This document shows positions 9,573-18,358 of a stretch of DNA of 52,921 bases, piece after piece. Position numbers and translations under genes: made by a program. The notes under the pieces were generated by a model. That model was given only the letters and a program-made list of their open reading frames with translations, was not told where the DNA came from and made no database searches. The first letter of the stretch is position 1. Each line of letters starts with the position of its first letter. The DNA is from a cf. Phormidesmis sp. LEGE 11477 (GTDB lineage: Bacteria > Cyanobacteriota > Cyanobacteriia > Phormidesmidales > Phormidesmidaceae): the NCBI RefSeq assembly GCF_015207105.1, contig NZ_JADEXO010000032.1, positions 1-52,921 of the forward strand, read 5' to 3'.

Positions 9573-9691
9573 TTGCAACTTTCCTTCAGATAAACGCTAA
9601 TAAGCGCGCAGTCAGTGCGCTATTCAACATGGACCAGCACAGCGTATCGGTCATCTGATGTTGCCTTCAGCCTTGACCTTAATAACTTTGA

Positions 9692-10432
9692 TTAATATAG
9701 CCTGAACAGATTGTCAATGGCCATCTGTATGTGCCGTTGAATACTCGTGAGCAGATCTGGCCTGATACCGGCGATGAGGCCACCAACAAAGCCAAACAGA
9801 TGTCCTTCCCAGGAAACTGCGATCGCCCGAGAATTTGGCAGCATTGCCCAAAGCTGTGCGCCGTATAAGACGAACACAACAATTGCTAGGCCGACTGTCC
9901 ATAGCGTCGGGACTACATAGCTACCGACTAGCAGAAATCCGATGTAGCCAAAGATCAGGCCGCTAGCACCTAGATGAATCGCCTCTCGACCAAACAACCA
10001 AGTACCTAGCCCACCTGCCAACAAGATGATGCCAGTAACCGTGTAAAAGCCGCTGGCACCCTGAAGTCCTTCTTGCAGCAGAACTAGCCAGCCCAGCACT
10101 AAGAAAGGCAGCGTATTCGCTAACAAATGGTTAATATCCCGGTGCAGAAAAGGGGCAAACGCAATTCCCAACAGACCGACGAGCTGGCGAGGTCGAATCC
10201 CCAACAATTGGCCAAGGCTACCGCCAAATATCCAGTTAGTGAGACTGACCAGCCAGGCCAAAATCAAGCTGTCGCGAAGGATTTCTAATTTGAGGCTCCA
10301 AGCCGGGTCTCTAGAGTAGAGAACAAGCGCAATCGCCACCAGCGCTAGATAGATAGATAAAGCTAACGACCTGGATTTGAACACGCTGATTGTCCAGATA
10401 TTTCTGAAGGGTTGTGGGACAATGTATAGCAA
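9692..10432 (-). CDS. Rhomboid family intramembrane serine protease
   Basis: The 246-residue protein has about six membrane segments. It carries the rhomboid catalytic pair: GASG, with the nucleophile Ser in HLGASGLIFG at about residue 157, and the His in WEGHLFGFVGG at about residue 213. The HRDINHLLANT segment near residue 98 matches the conserved His/Asn oxyanion region. Rhomboids cut membrane proteins within the bilayer; the substrate is unknown. The frame opens with TTG at 10432 and no strong ATG lies before the first membrane segment, so the start is uncertain. Confidence 0.88.
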   Translation of the reverse strand: MLYIVPQPFRNIWTISVFKSRSLALSIYLALVAIALVLYSRDPAWSLKLEILRDSLILAWLVSLTNWIFGGSLGQLLGIRPRQLVGLLGIAFAPFLHRDINHLLANTLPFLVLGWLVLLQEGLQGASGFYTVTGIILLAGGLGTWLFGREAIHLGASGLIFGYIGFLLVGSYVVPTLWTVGLAIVVFVLYGAQLWAMLPNSRAIAVSWEGHLFGFVGGLIAGIRPDLLTSIQRHIQMAIDNLFRLY

Positions 10433-10567
10433 TTCTGCTCTTAGCTTGCACCCTCCTCGGAGACTACAACTTTATGTCAAGTAGAGCCAAGTAAAGCTAA
10501 GTGCTTAGCGATTCAGGCGAGCTTTGATAGATATGAAGCCCGCTAGATCTAACCCTCAGATGAGACT

Positions 10568-11164
10568 ATGGAAAACGGCATGAAGATGAGAAACTGGGCA
10601 GCTTCGTTAGCTGCGGTATGTGTTGGCTGGTGTGTTGGCCTGATAGTGCTGCTGGGATTTGCAGCGCCGAGCTGGGCCTATCTACAAGAAGATGTTGACA
10701 TGCTAATGAATGACAAAGATTGCCCGGTATGCATCTTGAATGAGGCCGATCTAGCTGGCGCTCAGCTGAGCGGGGCTAATTTGAAAGTGGCTTCTTTGAC
10801 GGGGGCAAATCTGACAGGTGCAGACTTGAGTAAAACCAACCTGATGCTCTCTGAGCTGATCGAGGCCGATCTGACTAACGCTAGTTTGGCAGGGGCTCAG
10901 ATGAACGGCGCTCAGCTCAGAGATGCCATTTTGACAGGCGCAAATTTGAGCGGGGCGAACCTGACGCAGGCCAATCTAGAGGATGCTAATTTGGTCGGCG
11001 CTAAGCTGATTGATACCGAGATGACAGCGGCAGTTGTAGGCGTTGCTAATTTTACAGATGCAGATCTAACCGGTGCGAATTTGCGGGCGGTGAACCGCAG
11101 CCGCGCGATCTTTTGCCATACGACTATGCCAGATGGCGATGAAGAAAATAGAGATTGTGACTAG
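10568..11164 (+). CDS. Exported pentapeptide-repeat protein
   Basis: The 198-residue protein has an N-terminal hydrophobic signal segment (about residues 10-36, ending SWA). It is followed by roughly 20 pentapeptide units of the A(D/N)LxG type from about residue 58 to 180 (ADLAGAQLSGANLKVASLTGANL style). Such repeats fold into a right-handed quadrilateral beta-helix. The signal suggests a thylakoid-lumen or periplasmic location, where many cyanobacterial members act; the partner is unknown. Cys at ~50, 53 and near the C-terminus could form disulfides in an exported protein. ATG at 10568 was chosen; ATG four or six codons later is also possible. Confidence 0.88.
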   Translation: MENGMKMRNWAASLAAVCVGWCVGLIVLLGFAAPSWAYLQEDVDMLMNDKDCPVCILNEADLAGAQLSGANLKVASLTGANLTGADLSKTNLMLSELIEADLTNASLAGAQMNGAQLRDAILTGANLSGANLTQANLEDANLVGAKLIDTEMTAAVVGVANFTDADLTGANLRAVNRSRAIFCHTTMPDGDEENRDCD

Positions 11165-11201
11165 CATAGGAACAGCGAGCAATTGAGCAGAATGAGAACC
11201 T

Positions 11202-12662
11202 ATGTCTAAGTCGGGTGCGATCGCTTCAAAATCAACTAGCCCATCAGACGGCCAGCCAAATAGCCAGCCAGATAGCCAGCCAGTTTCGGTTGAAAACCAG
11301 CTGAAAAAACCGCGCGGTCTGACGCTATTTCGGCGACTGGAGTGGGTATTGAGTCCGGTGACCTATCTAGAGCGAACCAAGACAGATACGCCCGACTTTT
11401 TTGAAGAAGATACGCTGGGCTTTGGCACGGGTTCGACAGTGATCACCTCTCACCCAGAGGCGATGCAGTATATCTTGACGCGCGATCGCACCACGTTCAG
11501 TGCCCCTGGAGACTTCAATCGCATTCTGTCGCCTTTTTTGGGTACTCAGTCGGTAATCATGCTCAGCGATCAGCAGCACAAGGTCAGACGCCAGCTGCTG
11601 ACGCCTGCTTTTCACGGCGAACGGTTGACGGTATACGGGCAGCTGATCTGCGATTTGACCAAAGAGCTGGCCGGGGCTCTGCCCAAAAATCAGCCTTTGC
11701 CCATTCGCCAGCTCACTCAGAAAATCTCTTTGCAGGTTATTTCCCAAATTGTCTTTGGCTTCACAGATGGGCCACGTTCAAAAGAGATCATGGCGACGCT
11801 GGCAGCAGCGGCAGATAGTGTGGGTTCACCTGCCTCAGCAGCGCTGCTATTTTTTGACGGGCTGCAAAGAGACTTAGGCCCGTGGAGTCCGTGGGGCAAG
11901 TTTTTGCGAAAGCGGCAAAAGATAGATGATTTGGTCTATGCAGAGATACGCGATCGCGCCGCTGAAATTGAAAAAGACGGGGGCAAAGCAAACAGTGAGC
12001 GGACTGATATTCTCTCAATGCTGATGGCGAGTCGCACCGAAGACGGTGAGGCGTTGAGCGAACAAGAGCTGCGAGACGAGCTGATGGCGCTGCTGTTTGC
12101 GGGTCACGAGACGACGGCTTCGGCGATGGCCTGGGCGATGTATTGGATTCATCAGCTGCCAGACGTGAAAGAAAAGCTGCTAGCAGAGCTTGATCAGCTA
12201 GGGCCAGAGGCCGATCCGATGGCGATCGCTCAGCTTCCCTATCTAACGGCTGTGTGCAAAGAGGTCTTGAGACGCTCTCCGGTAGCGATGTTTACCTTTC
12301 CGCGTACGGCCCAAGAACCCGTCGATCTGATGGGCTATCGGTTCCCAGCAGAAACGACCTTCCTCGGCTGCATTTTCTTGACCCACCAGCGAGAAGATCT
12401 CTACCCAGCTCCTAAAGAATTTCGACCAGAGCGATTTTTAGAAAGCAAGTTCTCCCCTTATGAATTTATTCCTTTTGGCGCTGGATCTAGGCGCTGCGTG
12501 GGAGAAGCGCTGGCCCGATACGAAATGAAGCTAGCGGTGGCCAGCATGGTGGCAAACTATCGGTTCGAGCTAGCAGACCAGCGGCCTGAGAACCCCGTTC
12601 GCCGAGGGGTGACACTGACCCCAGAAAGAGGGGTGCCAATGATCTTAAAGGGTACTCGATAG
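11202..12662 (+). CDS. Cytochrome P450, CYP110-like
   Basis: The 486-residue protein shows the P450 signatures: the oxygen-activating I-helix AGHETT near residue 300, the K-helix ExxR (KEVLRRSP near 350), and the heme loop FGAGSRRCVGEA near residue 427 with the Cys thiolate ligand. The sequence style matches the cyanobacterial CYP110 family, whose tested members hydroxylate fatty acids or terpenoids. The substrate here cannot be told. The N-terminus has a short SQPDSQP-rich stretch and no membrane anchor. It ends one base before the next gene, so the two are probably co-transcribed. Confidence 0.92.
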   Translation: MSKSGAIASKSTSPSDGQPNSQPDSQPVSVENQLKKPRGLTLFRRLEWVLSPVTYLERTKTDTPDFFEEDTLGFGTGSTVITSHPEAMQYILTRDRTTFSAPGDFNRILSPFLGTQSVIMLSDQQHKVRRQLLTPAFHGERLTVYGQLICDLTKELAGALPKNQPLPIRQLTQKISLQVISQIVFGFTDGPRSKEIMATLAAAADSVGSPASAALLFFDGLQRDLGPWSPWGKFLRKRQKIDDLVYAEIRDRAAEIEKDGGKANSERTDILSMLMASRTEDGEALSEQELRDELMALLFAGHETTASAMAWAMYWIHQLPDVKEKLLAELDQLGPEADPMAIAQLPYLTAVCKEVLRRSPVAMFTFPRTAQEPVDLMGYRFPAETTFLGCIFLTHQREDLYPAPKEFRPERFLESKFSPYEFIPFGAGSRRCVGEALARYEMKLAVASMVANYRFELADQRPENPVRRGVTLTPERGVPMILKGTR

Positions 12663-12663
12663 C

Positions 12664-13620
12664 ATGGCTACATTCTTTGATCGCAGTCACTGGGGACGCA
12701 TTCGGCTAACTGGCGCGGACCGAGCGAGATTTTTGCACAATCAAACTACGAATAATATCGAGCAGCTTTCGGCTACTGAAGGCTGTCATAGCGTGTTTGT
12801 GACTTCGACCGGGCGGACGATTGATCTCGCAACGGTCTATGCTCTTGAAGCGTCTCTTTTGGTGATAGTGTCTCCGGGTATGGGCAAGCAGATCTATGAC
12901 TGGATGGATAAATACATCTTCTTTTCTGACGAGGTGACGCTGACAGACGAAAGTGATGAGACTTTCTTATTTACGGTTGTGGGAGAAGGCTGTGACGAAC
13001 TGGCGCGATCGCTAGGTGCAGACAAATTAGTTGGCAAAAGCGCGTTTACTCATCAGGCGATCGCAGACGATATCCACATCGCCTGCGACGCCGAGCTGGC
13101 CATACCGGGCTATACGATTTGGGGACCTGTTGCCAAAGCAGATACTCTCAAGCAGTCCATTCTATCGGCAGGCATCGTCACCGGAACAGAAGCAGAGTGG
13201 GAGCGCCTGCGTATTCAGCAGGGACGCCCCGTACCTAACAAAGAGCTCACTGACGACAACAACCCTTTAGAAGCAGGACTGTGGCACAGTATCTCTTTTG
13301 AAAAAGGCTGCTATATCGGTCAGGAAACGATTGCCCGTCTCAATACCTACAAAGGCGTCAAACAGAGGCTGTGGGGTTTGACGATTGAGCGCTCTGCTTC
13401 AGAAGATGTAGCAGGCGCGGACATCGTATTGGATGGCAAAACAGTGGGTAAGCTCACCAGTGCGACTGACACAGAAGCAGGTTTCTTTGGCTTGGGCTAC
13501 ATTCGCACCAAAGCGGGTGGTCAGGGGCTAGCGGTAGAGATCGCAGGCGCGCAGGCAAAAGTAGTGCCCGTGCCTTTTGTTCAGCATGAATATTACGAAT
13601 CAGCTAAACCAGATAGCTAA
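12664..13620 (+). CDS. YgfZ/GcvT-like folate-binding protein
   Basis: The 318-residue protein matches the YgfZ family, the GcvT-like tetrahydrofolate-binding proteins linked to Fe-S cluster assembly or repair. The diagnostic K-G-C-Y-x-G-Q-E motif is present as KGCYIGQETIARL near residue 218. The N-terminal GcvT-like part contains RFLHNQTTNNI. The start ATG 12664 lies one base after the P450 stop. Shared transcription with a heme enzyme is suggestive, but no functional link is known. Confidence 0.9.
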   Translation: MATFFDRSHWGRIRLTGADRARFLHNQTTNNIEQLSATEGCHSVFVTSTGRTIDLATVYALEASLLVIVSPGMGKQIYDWMDKYIFFSDEVTLTDESDETFLFTVVGEGCDELARSLGADKLVGKSAFTHQAIADDIHIACDAELAIPGYTIWGPVAKADTLKQSILSAGIVTGTEAEWERLRIQQGRPVPNKELTDDNNPLEAGLWHSISFEKGCYIGQETIARLNTYKGVKQRLWGLTIERSASEDVAGADIVLDGKTVGKLTSATDTEAGFFGLGYIRTKAGGQGLAVEIAGAQAKVVPVPFVQHEYYESAKPDS

Positions 13621-13837
13621 ACCAAGAGCGTATCTAGCGGTTGTGAGAGATGTTGGATGAAACTGTCAGCCCTGAGTAGCTAAATAGGGCATTCAGTCAC
13701 TGATTAGCTAGAAGCGACCAATTTCAGTCTGCAGTAGAACTAGGCGAAGTGGGAAAAAAGTACCAAGGCTTGAGTAGTTTGATGTAGAAAGGACAGAGAA
13801 TGACTTGTGAATGATTTGAATCAGGTGCTAAGTCATA

Positions 13838-14113
13838 ATGGTTAAAGTCTTTACCTACGGCAGTGTCGTCGTGCAGGTGTTGACCCGTGACGAACACGCC
13901 CCGCCGCACGTCCATGTTGTCTCACCAGACTATTCTGTAGAGCTGGACATATCAGCACCAGAAGTAGTGGTAAAGCCTACTTCTAAAAATGCTCGAACTA
14001 AGAACACCCCCAAATTCGTTAAAGAAGCGATCTCGCAGGTCACTGCCCATAGACAAGAGTGTAAGAACATCTGGAAACAGTACGTCAACAAGGGAGGATT
14101 CGTCGATGATTAA
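13838..14113 (+). CDS. DUF4160 family protein
   Basis: The 91-residue protein starts at ATG 13838 behind AGGTG. It matches DUF4160, marked by HAPPHVHV at about residues 24-31 and the segment DYSVELDISAPEVV. It overlaps the following DUF2442 gene by 8 bp, the usual arrangement for this pair. The pair is found scattered in bacteria and resembles a two-gene toxin-antitoxin-type module by size and layout, but I know of no proof of toxicity. Confidence 0.82.
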   Translation: MVKVFTYGSVVVQVLTRDEHAPPHVHVVSPDYSVELDISAPEVVVKPTSKNARTKNTPKFVKEAISQVTAHRQECKNIWKQYVNKGGFVDD

Positions 14114-14402
14114 AGCGGTTCAATACTTACCTATCAGCCGGGAAGTAGAGGTTTTGCTAACGGATAATTCTCGCCATGCTTGGCAAGTGGACAATCTAGA
14201 AATGGTCGCAAATGTAGATGGAGAAGTTGTGCCGCTGTCGATGCCTACAAGAGAGCAGCTCATAGATGTAATTCCCTATGGCGGCGGCGCATATATCTAC
14301 TGGCCACAGATAGAACAAATGTTTGAACTAGAGGCGCTATTAGATGGTGTGTATGGCCGTGAAAGTTGGATGAAAAAGCTGAATAGTGCAGTGACTGCCT
14401 AG
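14106..14402 (+). CDS. DUF2442 family protein
   Basis: The 98-residue protein starts at ATG 14106 behind GGGAGG and overlaps the DUF4160 gene by 8 bp, so translation is coupled. The segment DNSRHAWQVDNLEMV and the spacing to the C-terminal part match DUF2442. A longer frame upstream lies inside the DUF4160 gene and is not the natural start. The GGAYIYWPQIEQMFELEALLDG tail is also typical of the family. The function is unknown. Confidence 0.8.
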   Translation: MIKAVQYLPISREVEVLLTDNSRHAWQVDNLEMVANVDGEVVPLSMPTREQLIDVIPYGGGAYIYWPQIEQMFELEALLDGVYGRESWMKKLNSAVTA

Positions 14403-14656
14403 TACCTTGTCCTAGACCTACATATTTGAATCAGAAATAGAGATAAGTTGCGATTGCATGGCCAGAGATTCACTGTGGTTTGGCTGCTCACTTCTGGCAT
14501 CTTCAGATCTGACATTTTCAGACAGTGGCATTCATAACTCTCTTCATAACTAGCCTCATGTAGCACCTGATCGGGATGAAATCTATGGTTTATACGGTTG
14601 AGGCAGGTGGATGAGTCACTAAGCCTTGGCCGTAGTTAACCAGATGAGGCAAACAG

Positions 14657-14983
14657 ATGTCTATGTTTTCTTGGTTGGATTACCTGTCTTCGCCGATTGA
14701 AGTAGAACAGAATAGCTTTGAGCGACCATCTCTGTACAAGCAAGGAACCGTGGTTGAAAGCATCGGCTCCGGCGGCACTGGCATGATCAAGTCCCAAGGC
14801 ATCTACTGGAGAGCGAAGTCCAGTGTGCCTTTGAAGTGGGCTATTCCAGTCGGTACACCTATCGTGATCAAACAGCGATTAGGGCTAACGCTGCTGGTGG
14901 AGCCGTTGCCTAGCGAACGTTGTGGGCGATCGTCACCGTTGACTCTATTGCCGCATCGCTATTGTCTCTCAGATTCTCTTTAA
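14657..14983 (+). CDS. Small protein with an NfeD-like OB-fold domain
   Basis: The 108-residue protein has no signal peptide or membrane segment. Residues ~27-88 resemble the soluble C-terminal OB-like domain of NfeD proteins. The pattern is an opening GTVVESIGSGGTGMIKSQG, then YWRAKS, then GTPIVIKQRLGLTLLVEP. Typical NfeD proteins have membrane helices before this domain, and those are missing here. The last ~20 residues are not conserved with that domain. The function is unknown. Confidence 0.65.
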   Translation: MSMFSWLDYLSSPIEVEQNSFERPSLYKQGTVVESIGSGGTGMIKSQGIYWRAKSSVPLKWAIPVGTPIVIKQRLGLTLLVEPLPSERCGRSSPLTLLPHRYCLSDSL

Positions 14984-15051
14984 AACCCCTTTCCTTCGCC
15001 TCAGTTAACGCTTATCTGATTTTCATTTGCTAGCTGGGTGCGAACAGCATA

Positions 15052-15108
15052 CTGATATCAACAAGGCAAGAGAGCCAACGCTTTTAAGCCTTTACCTGTT
15101 GATATCAG
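15052..15108. repeat. Perfect 12-bp inverted repeat forming a long hairpin
   Basis: CTGATATCAACA at 15052-15063 is exactly complementary to TGTTGATATCAG at 15097-15108. The 33-base loop contains a second short pairing (AGGC with GCCT), which makes a branched or extended hairpin. It lies 28 bp before the DM13 gene and 68 bp after the NfeD-like gene. There is no clear T-run on either side, so it may be an operator, a 5' leader structure or a weak terminator. Confidence 0.7.
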
Positions 15109-15135
15109 CGCCTCCTTTGTAGAGGCATTCGCCCT

Positions 15136-15708
15136 ATGCAATTCACTTCTTTTCGACAACAGCTTCAGCGTATTGGGTTTGCGACGCTGGTGACTACTGT
15201 TGTTTATCAACCCGCCCTACAGGCGCAAGGGCAACAGATTCCTCAGCCCTCTCCGACTGCTCCGGTAATCAGTACGCTAGTGGCAGCAAATCCTAGTGCT
15301 GACGCTTTTTCGCTCAAAGCTAATCAGATAGATTCTCAAATAGATTCTTTGGCAACTATCCAAGAAAAGGCTAGTCCGCTAGCTAAGTCCGTTGATGCCG
15401 CGCCTTTTATCGGTACAGACCATCCTACTAGCGGCGCGGCTAAGGTGGTTGAAGTCGATGGCACATCTTACTTAAAATTTGATTCAGCTTTTAGTAGCGA
15501 CAACGGCCCCGATCTATTTGTGCTTTTGCACACTGAAGCAGTGCCTGAAAGCTATAGCGCAGAAAACTACGTTAACCTGGGCCGGCTGCAGTCGGTAGAA
15601 GGGGCGCAGCGCTATGCTATTCCTGAAGGCGTCGATGCGAGCGCATTTAAATCAGCAGTTATTTGGTGCCGCCAGTTCAATGTTACATTCGGCTACGCTA
15701 CGCTCTAG
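15136..15708 (+). CDS. DM13-domain protein
   Basis: The 190-residue protein has an N-terminal hydrophobic segment (about residues 12-30, ending LQAQ), so it is probably exported. A Gln/Ser/Ala-rich linker follows. The C-terminal ~100 residues (about 88-190) match a DM13 domain: FDSAFSSDNGPDLFVLL, the YVNLGRLQ segment and the closing VIWCRQFNVTFGYATL with a conserved Cys. DM13 domains are predicted redox or electron-transfer modules. It stands between a hairpin and aroE, with 20 bp to aroE. Confidence 0.85.
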   Translation: MQFTSFRQQLQRIGFATLVTTVVYQPALQAQGQQIPQPSPTAPVISTLVAANPSADAFSLKANQIDSQIDSLATIQEKASPLAKSVDAAPFIGTDHPTSGAAKVVEVDGTSYLKFDSAFSSDNGPDLFVLLHTEAVPESYSAENYVNLGRLQSVEGAQRYAIPEGVDASAFKSAVIWCRQFNVTFGYATL

Positions 15709-15728
15709 TCATGTATAGATAAATAGAC

Positions 15729-16643
15729 ATGACAATCAAAGGAACCACTCAGCTACTAGGGGTGATTGGCTATCCGGTGAAGCATTCGTTTTCGCCGCTG
15801 ATGCACAATGCGGCGATCGCACATTTGCAGAAAACCGGCCCGGCTGACTATGTTTATCTGCCTTTTCCAATTCATCCTGATAGTCTAAAAGACGCGATCG
15901 CAGGTTTTGAAGCTATCGGCTTGCGTGGATTCAATATCACGATTCCGCATAAGCAAACCATTATCCCTCTGCTAGATGACGTCAGCGAGGTGGCCAAAGC
16001 AATCGGCGCGGTCAACACCGTCTGGTACGGCAGCCAAAGTCATAGCGGTCGTCGCAGTGGGGAATCAGGCTGGTGTGGCACCAATACAGATGCCATCGGT
16101 TTTCTGGCTCCTTTGAAGGCGCTGAAGCAGGACTGGACTAGCACCCAGGCGATGATTCTGGGTAATGGCGGTGCTTCTAGAGCAGTCGTCGCGGCTTGTC
16201 ACCAGCTTGGCTGCCAGCGGATTAGCGTCGTCGGTCGCAACCCGGAAAAGCTCGCTTGGTTCGCGGAAAGCTGGGTAAATAGTCCAGATATTGCCGCCCG
16301 GTTGAAGGTAATGACCTGGGATGAGCTGCCAGCTCGACTGCATAAGGCAGATTTGGTGGTAAACGCAACGCCAGTGGGGATGCATCCTGATATAGACGCC
16401 TCAGTGCTGAGCGATCAAGAAATGGGACTGCTGCCTAAGGGTGCGATCGCCTACGACTTAATCTACACCCCTAGGCCAACTAAATTTCTGCAGCAGGCTG
16501 CTGCGGCTGGCCTGACTACTGTTGACGGTCTAGAAATGCTCATACAGCAAGGAGCCGCCGCCTTGGAAATTTGGCTAGATCGGCCTGCTCCCGTAGAGGT
16601 CATGCGCCGTAGCCTATTGGATTATCTAGCGCAGTCTTCGTAG
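15729..16643 (+). CDS. aroE: Shikimate dehydrogenase
   Basis: The 304-residue protein is shikimate dehydrogenase, which reduces 3-dehydroshikimate with NADPH. Motifs seen are YPVKHSFSPLMHN at the N-terminus, the catalytic Lys in NITIPHK (near residue 78), AIGAVNT, the nucleotide-binding GNGGASRA near residue 142, and NATPVGM. It is a few bases longer than the E. coli enzyme because of a small insertion around residues 100-115. aroK lies far away in the window on the other strand. Confidence 0.96.
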   Translation: MTIKGTTQLLGVIGYPVKHSFSPLMHNAAIAHLQKTGPADYVYLPFPIHPDSLKDAIAGFEAIGLRGFNITIPHKQTIIPLLDDVSEVAKAIGAVNTVWYGSQSHSGRRSGESGWCGTNTDAIGFLAPLKALKQDWTSTQAMILGNGGASRAVVAACHQLGCQRISVVGRNPEKLAWFAESWVNSPDIAARLKVMTWDELPARLHKADLVVNATPVGMHPDIDASVLSDQEMGLLPKGAIAYDLIYTPRPTKFLQQAAAAGLTTVDGLEMLIQQGAAALEIWLDRPAPVEVMRRSLLDYLAQSS

Positions 16644-16734
16644 CACCAGCGTAAAAACAAGCACGGTTCTAAAGCGTTCCTAAAGCGTCATCGAAGACGG
16701 TAAGCTAAAAGAATATTAGGCTAGCCATTCCGTC

Positions 16735-17205
16735 ATGATTTCACTTTTACGTACCCGACTATTCCCTTTGCTTGTGATTAGCTGTCTGTGCTTTCTTAGC
16801 TGGATGCCTGCTGCCCACGCACTCACCCAAATTGATCTCAAAGATCTCGTTGCTGAAGAGTGCCCTGCTGATGCTGCCTACGCAGAAAATCTCACTACCA
16901 GCGGCTCTTCGATGTCGGCAACCTGCTATTTGGTCAAGGGCACAGCGGTTAACAACTCAGCGAAAGACATTGTGGATGCTGATATCTTTGGCCGGATCTT
17001 TGACGCGGAAGGGAACGCCGTGATGAAAAACCGCTATCGCCTAGGTGGAATCGAATATGTGCCTATGGGTGAGAGTCCGTTCTCTTTTAGAATTTCTGTT
17101 CCTTCTGTTCAGCCAGCACCGCTGCGTTTAGAGAAGTTTAAGGCGTCTGGATTTGCGAGCAAGGTGCGTCGTTTTCAAGAGTGGAATCAGTCGATTGACG
17201 AGTAA
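16735..17205 (+). CDS. Small exported protein, FxLYD-like
   Basis: The 156-residue protein has a clear signal peptide (residues 1-29, ending AHA). The mature part has two Cys (near residues 39 and 63), then a beta-rich segment of the type GTAVNNSAKDIVDADIFGRI with a turn and a closing SFRISVP. This resembles the FxLYD/transthyretin-like domains of exported proteins. The family name is a guess from the pattern. Possible location is periplasm or thylakoid lumen. Confidence 0.65.
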   Translation: MISLLRTRLFPLLVISCLCFLSWMPAAHALTQIDLKDLVAEECPADAAYAENLTTSGSSMSATCYLVKGTAVNNSAKDIVDADIFGRIFDAEGNAVMKNRYRLGGIEYVPMGESPFSFRISVPSVQPAPLRLEKFKASGFASKVRRFQEWNQSIDE

Positions 17206-17232
17206 CAAAAATGGGCTACGAGGGAATTTATC

Positions 17233-17820
17233 ATGAGACAGCTCACGTACTATGTTGCCTGTAGCGTCGATGGCTTTATTGCCCATAAAGATGGCTCGCA
17301 TGATGGGTTTTCACAAGATGGCGACTATCTTTCAGAGATATTTACAGTTTTTCCAGAAACTGTTCCCTCCCATCTTCGATCAGCTCTAAATATTCAGGGT
17401 GAAAATAAGTGGTTTGATACGGTGCTAATGGGCAGAAAAACCTACGAAATAGGGTTGAAAGAAGGGGTATCTAGCCCCTATTCGCACATGACGCAGTATC
17501 TCTTTTCTCGTAGTATGAAAGAGAGCCCTGATGAGAATGTTAGGCTAGTTTCGCACAATGCTGCCGACCAGGTAGCAGCGCTGAAAAAAGAGCCTGGGAA
17601 AGGCATCTGGCTCTGCGGTGGAGCGGCTTTGGCCACGACGCTCTTTGCGGCTAATCTAATCGATCAGCTGATCTTGAAGATTAATCCATTTTTGATGGGA
17701 GCGGGCATTCCGCTTTTCTCTGGTACCGTTCAGCAGACTGCTTTGGAACTAAGTGACAAAACCGTCTATAAAAATGGCGTAATATTACTTTATTACAACG
17801 TAATTCACAGTACGACGTGA
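17233..17820 (+). CDS. Dihydrofolate reductase family protein (RibD C-terminal type)
   Basis: The 195-residue protein matches the RibD_C/DHFR-like fold: the opening YVACSVDGFIAHKDGS, VLMGRKTYE near residue 70, and the NADPH-binding-like IWLCGGAALATTLF near residue 130. Members of this group are NADPH-dependent reductases whose substrates are mostly unknown; it is not the classical FolA. It ends 40 bp from the end of rfpC and the two genes converge. Confidence 0.88.
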   Translation: MRQLTYYVACSVDGFIAHKDGSHDGFSQDGDYLSEIFTVFPETVPSHLRSALNIQGENKWFDTVLMGRKTYEIGLKEGVSSPYSHMTQYLFSRSMKESPDENVRLVSHNAADQVAALKKEPGKGIWLCGGAALATTLFAANLIDQLILKINPFLMGAGIPLFSGTVQQTALELSDKTVYKNGVILLYYNVIHSTT

Positions 17821-17859
17821 TCTATAGATAGATAGATGCAAACTGGACTGAGCGAAATC

Positions 17860-18246
17860 CTAGACAAGATCGGAGGTGGAAAGCGCCGAAGCGATTTGGT
17901 CTGAAATCGTCATCGGATCATAGGGCTTGGTAATCACAGCGGCTACTCTAAGCTGGTCAAAAACCTTTTTTTCATTAGTCTGTGCTTTCGCTGTCAGAAT
18001 AACAATAGGAATTTTTTCAGTTTCTGAGTTCTCTCTTAGCTTCTTTAGAACCGTCATGCCGTCCATGCCAGGTAACATCATATCTAGCAAGATAGCGCTG
18101 GGCTTTTCAAACTGGGCGATCGCTAATCCTTCTATGCCGTTTTCTGCCATCAGTACCTCCCACTGTCCCGTGATTTCCAAACAGAGCTGAGTGGCTTCTC
18201 TGATATCAGCATCATCATCTACGATCAAAATACGTTTGGCTGACAT
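17860..18246 (-). CDS. rfpC: Single-domain response regulator of the FaRLiP phosphorelay
   Basis: The 128-residue protein is a lone CheY-like receiver domain: DDD at residues 10-12, phospho-Asp in AILLDMM near residue 55, Thr in ILTAK and Lys in TKPYDP near residue 107. Its place after rfpA in a FaRLiP cluster identifies it as RfpC, the small regulator thought to carry phosphate between the kinase RfpA and the DNA-binding RfpB. It is the last gene of the rfpB-rfpA-rfpC set, with a 112-bp gap after rfpA. Confidence 0.85.
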   Translation of the reverse strand: MSAKRILIVDDDADIREATQLCLEITGQWEVLMAENGIEGLAIAQFEKPSAILLDMMLPGMDGMTVLKKLRENSETEKIPIVILTAKAQTNEKKVFDQLRVAAVITKPYDPMTISDQIASALSTSDLV

Positions 18247-18358
18247 AGCGATTCTCTTTGCGTGTTTCGTCTAATAATAGCGAGTTTAAATTAACTGGGA
18301 TCTTGCTTTTTAAGTGTTGATGTTAGTTTCTATAGCGATCAAGACTCTATGAAAAACT

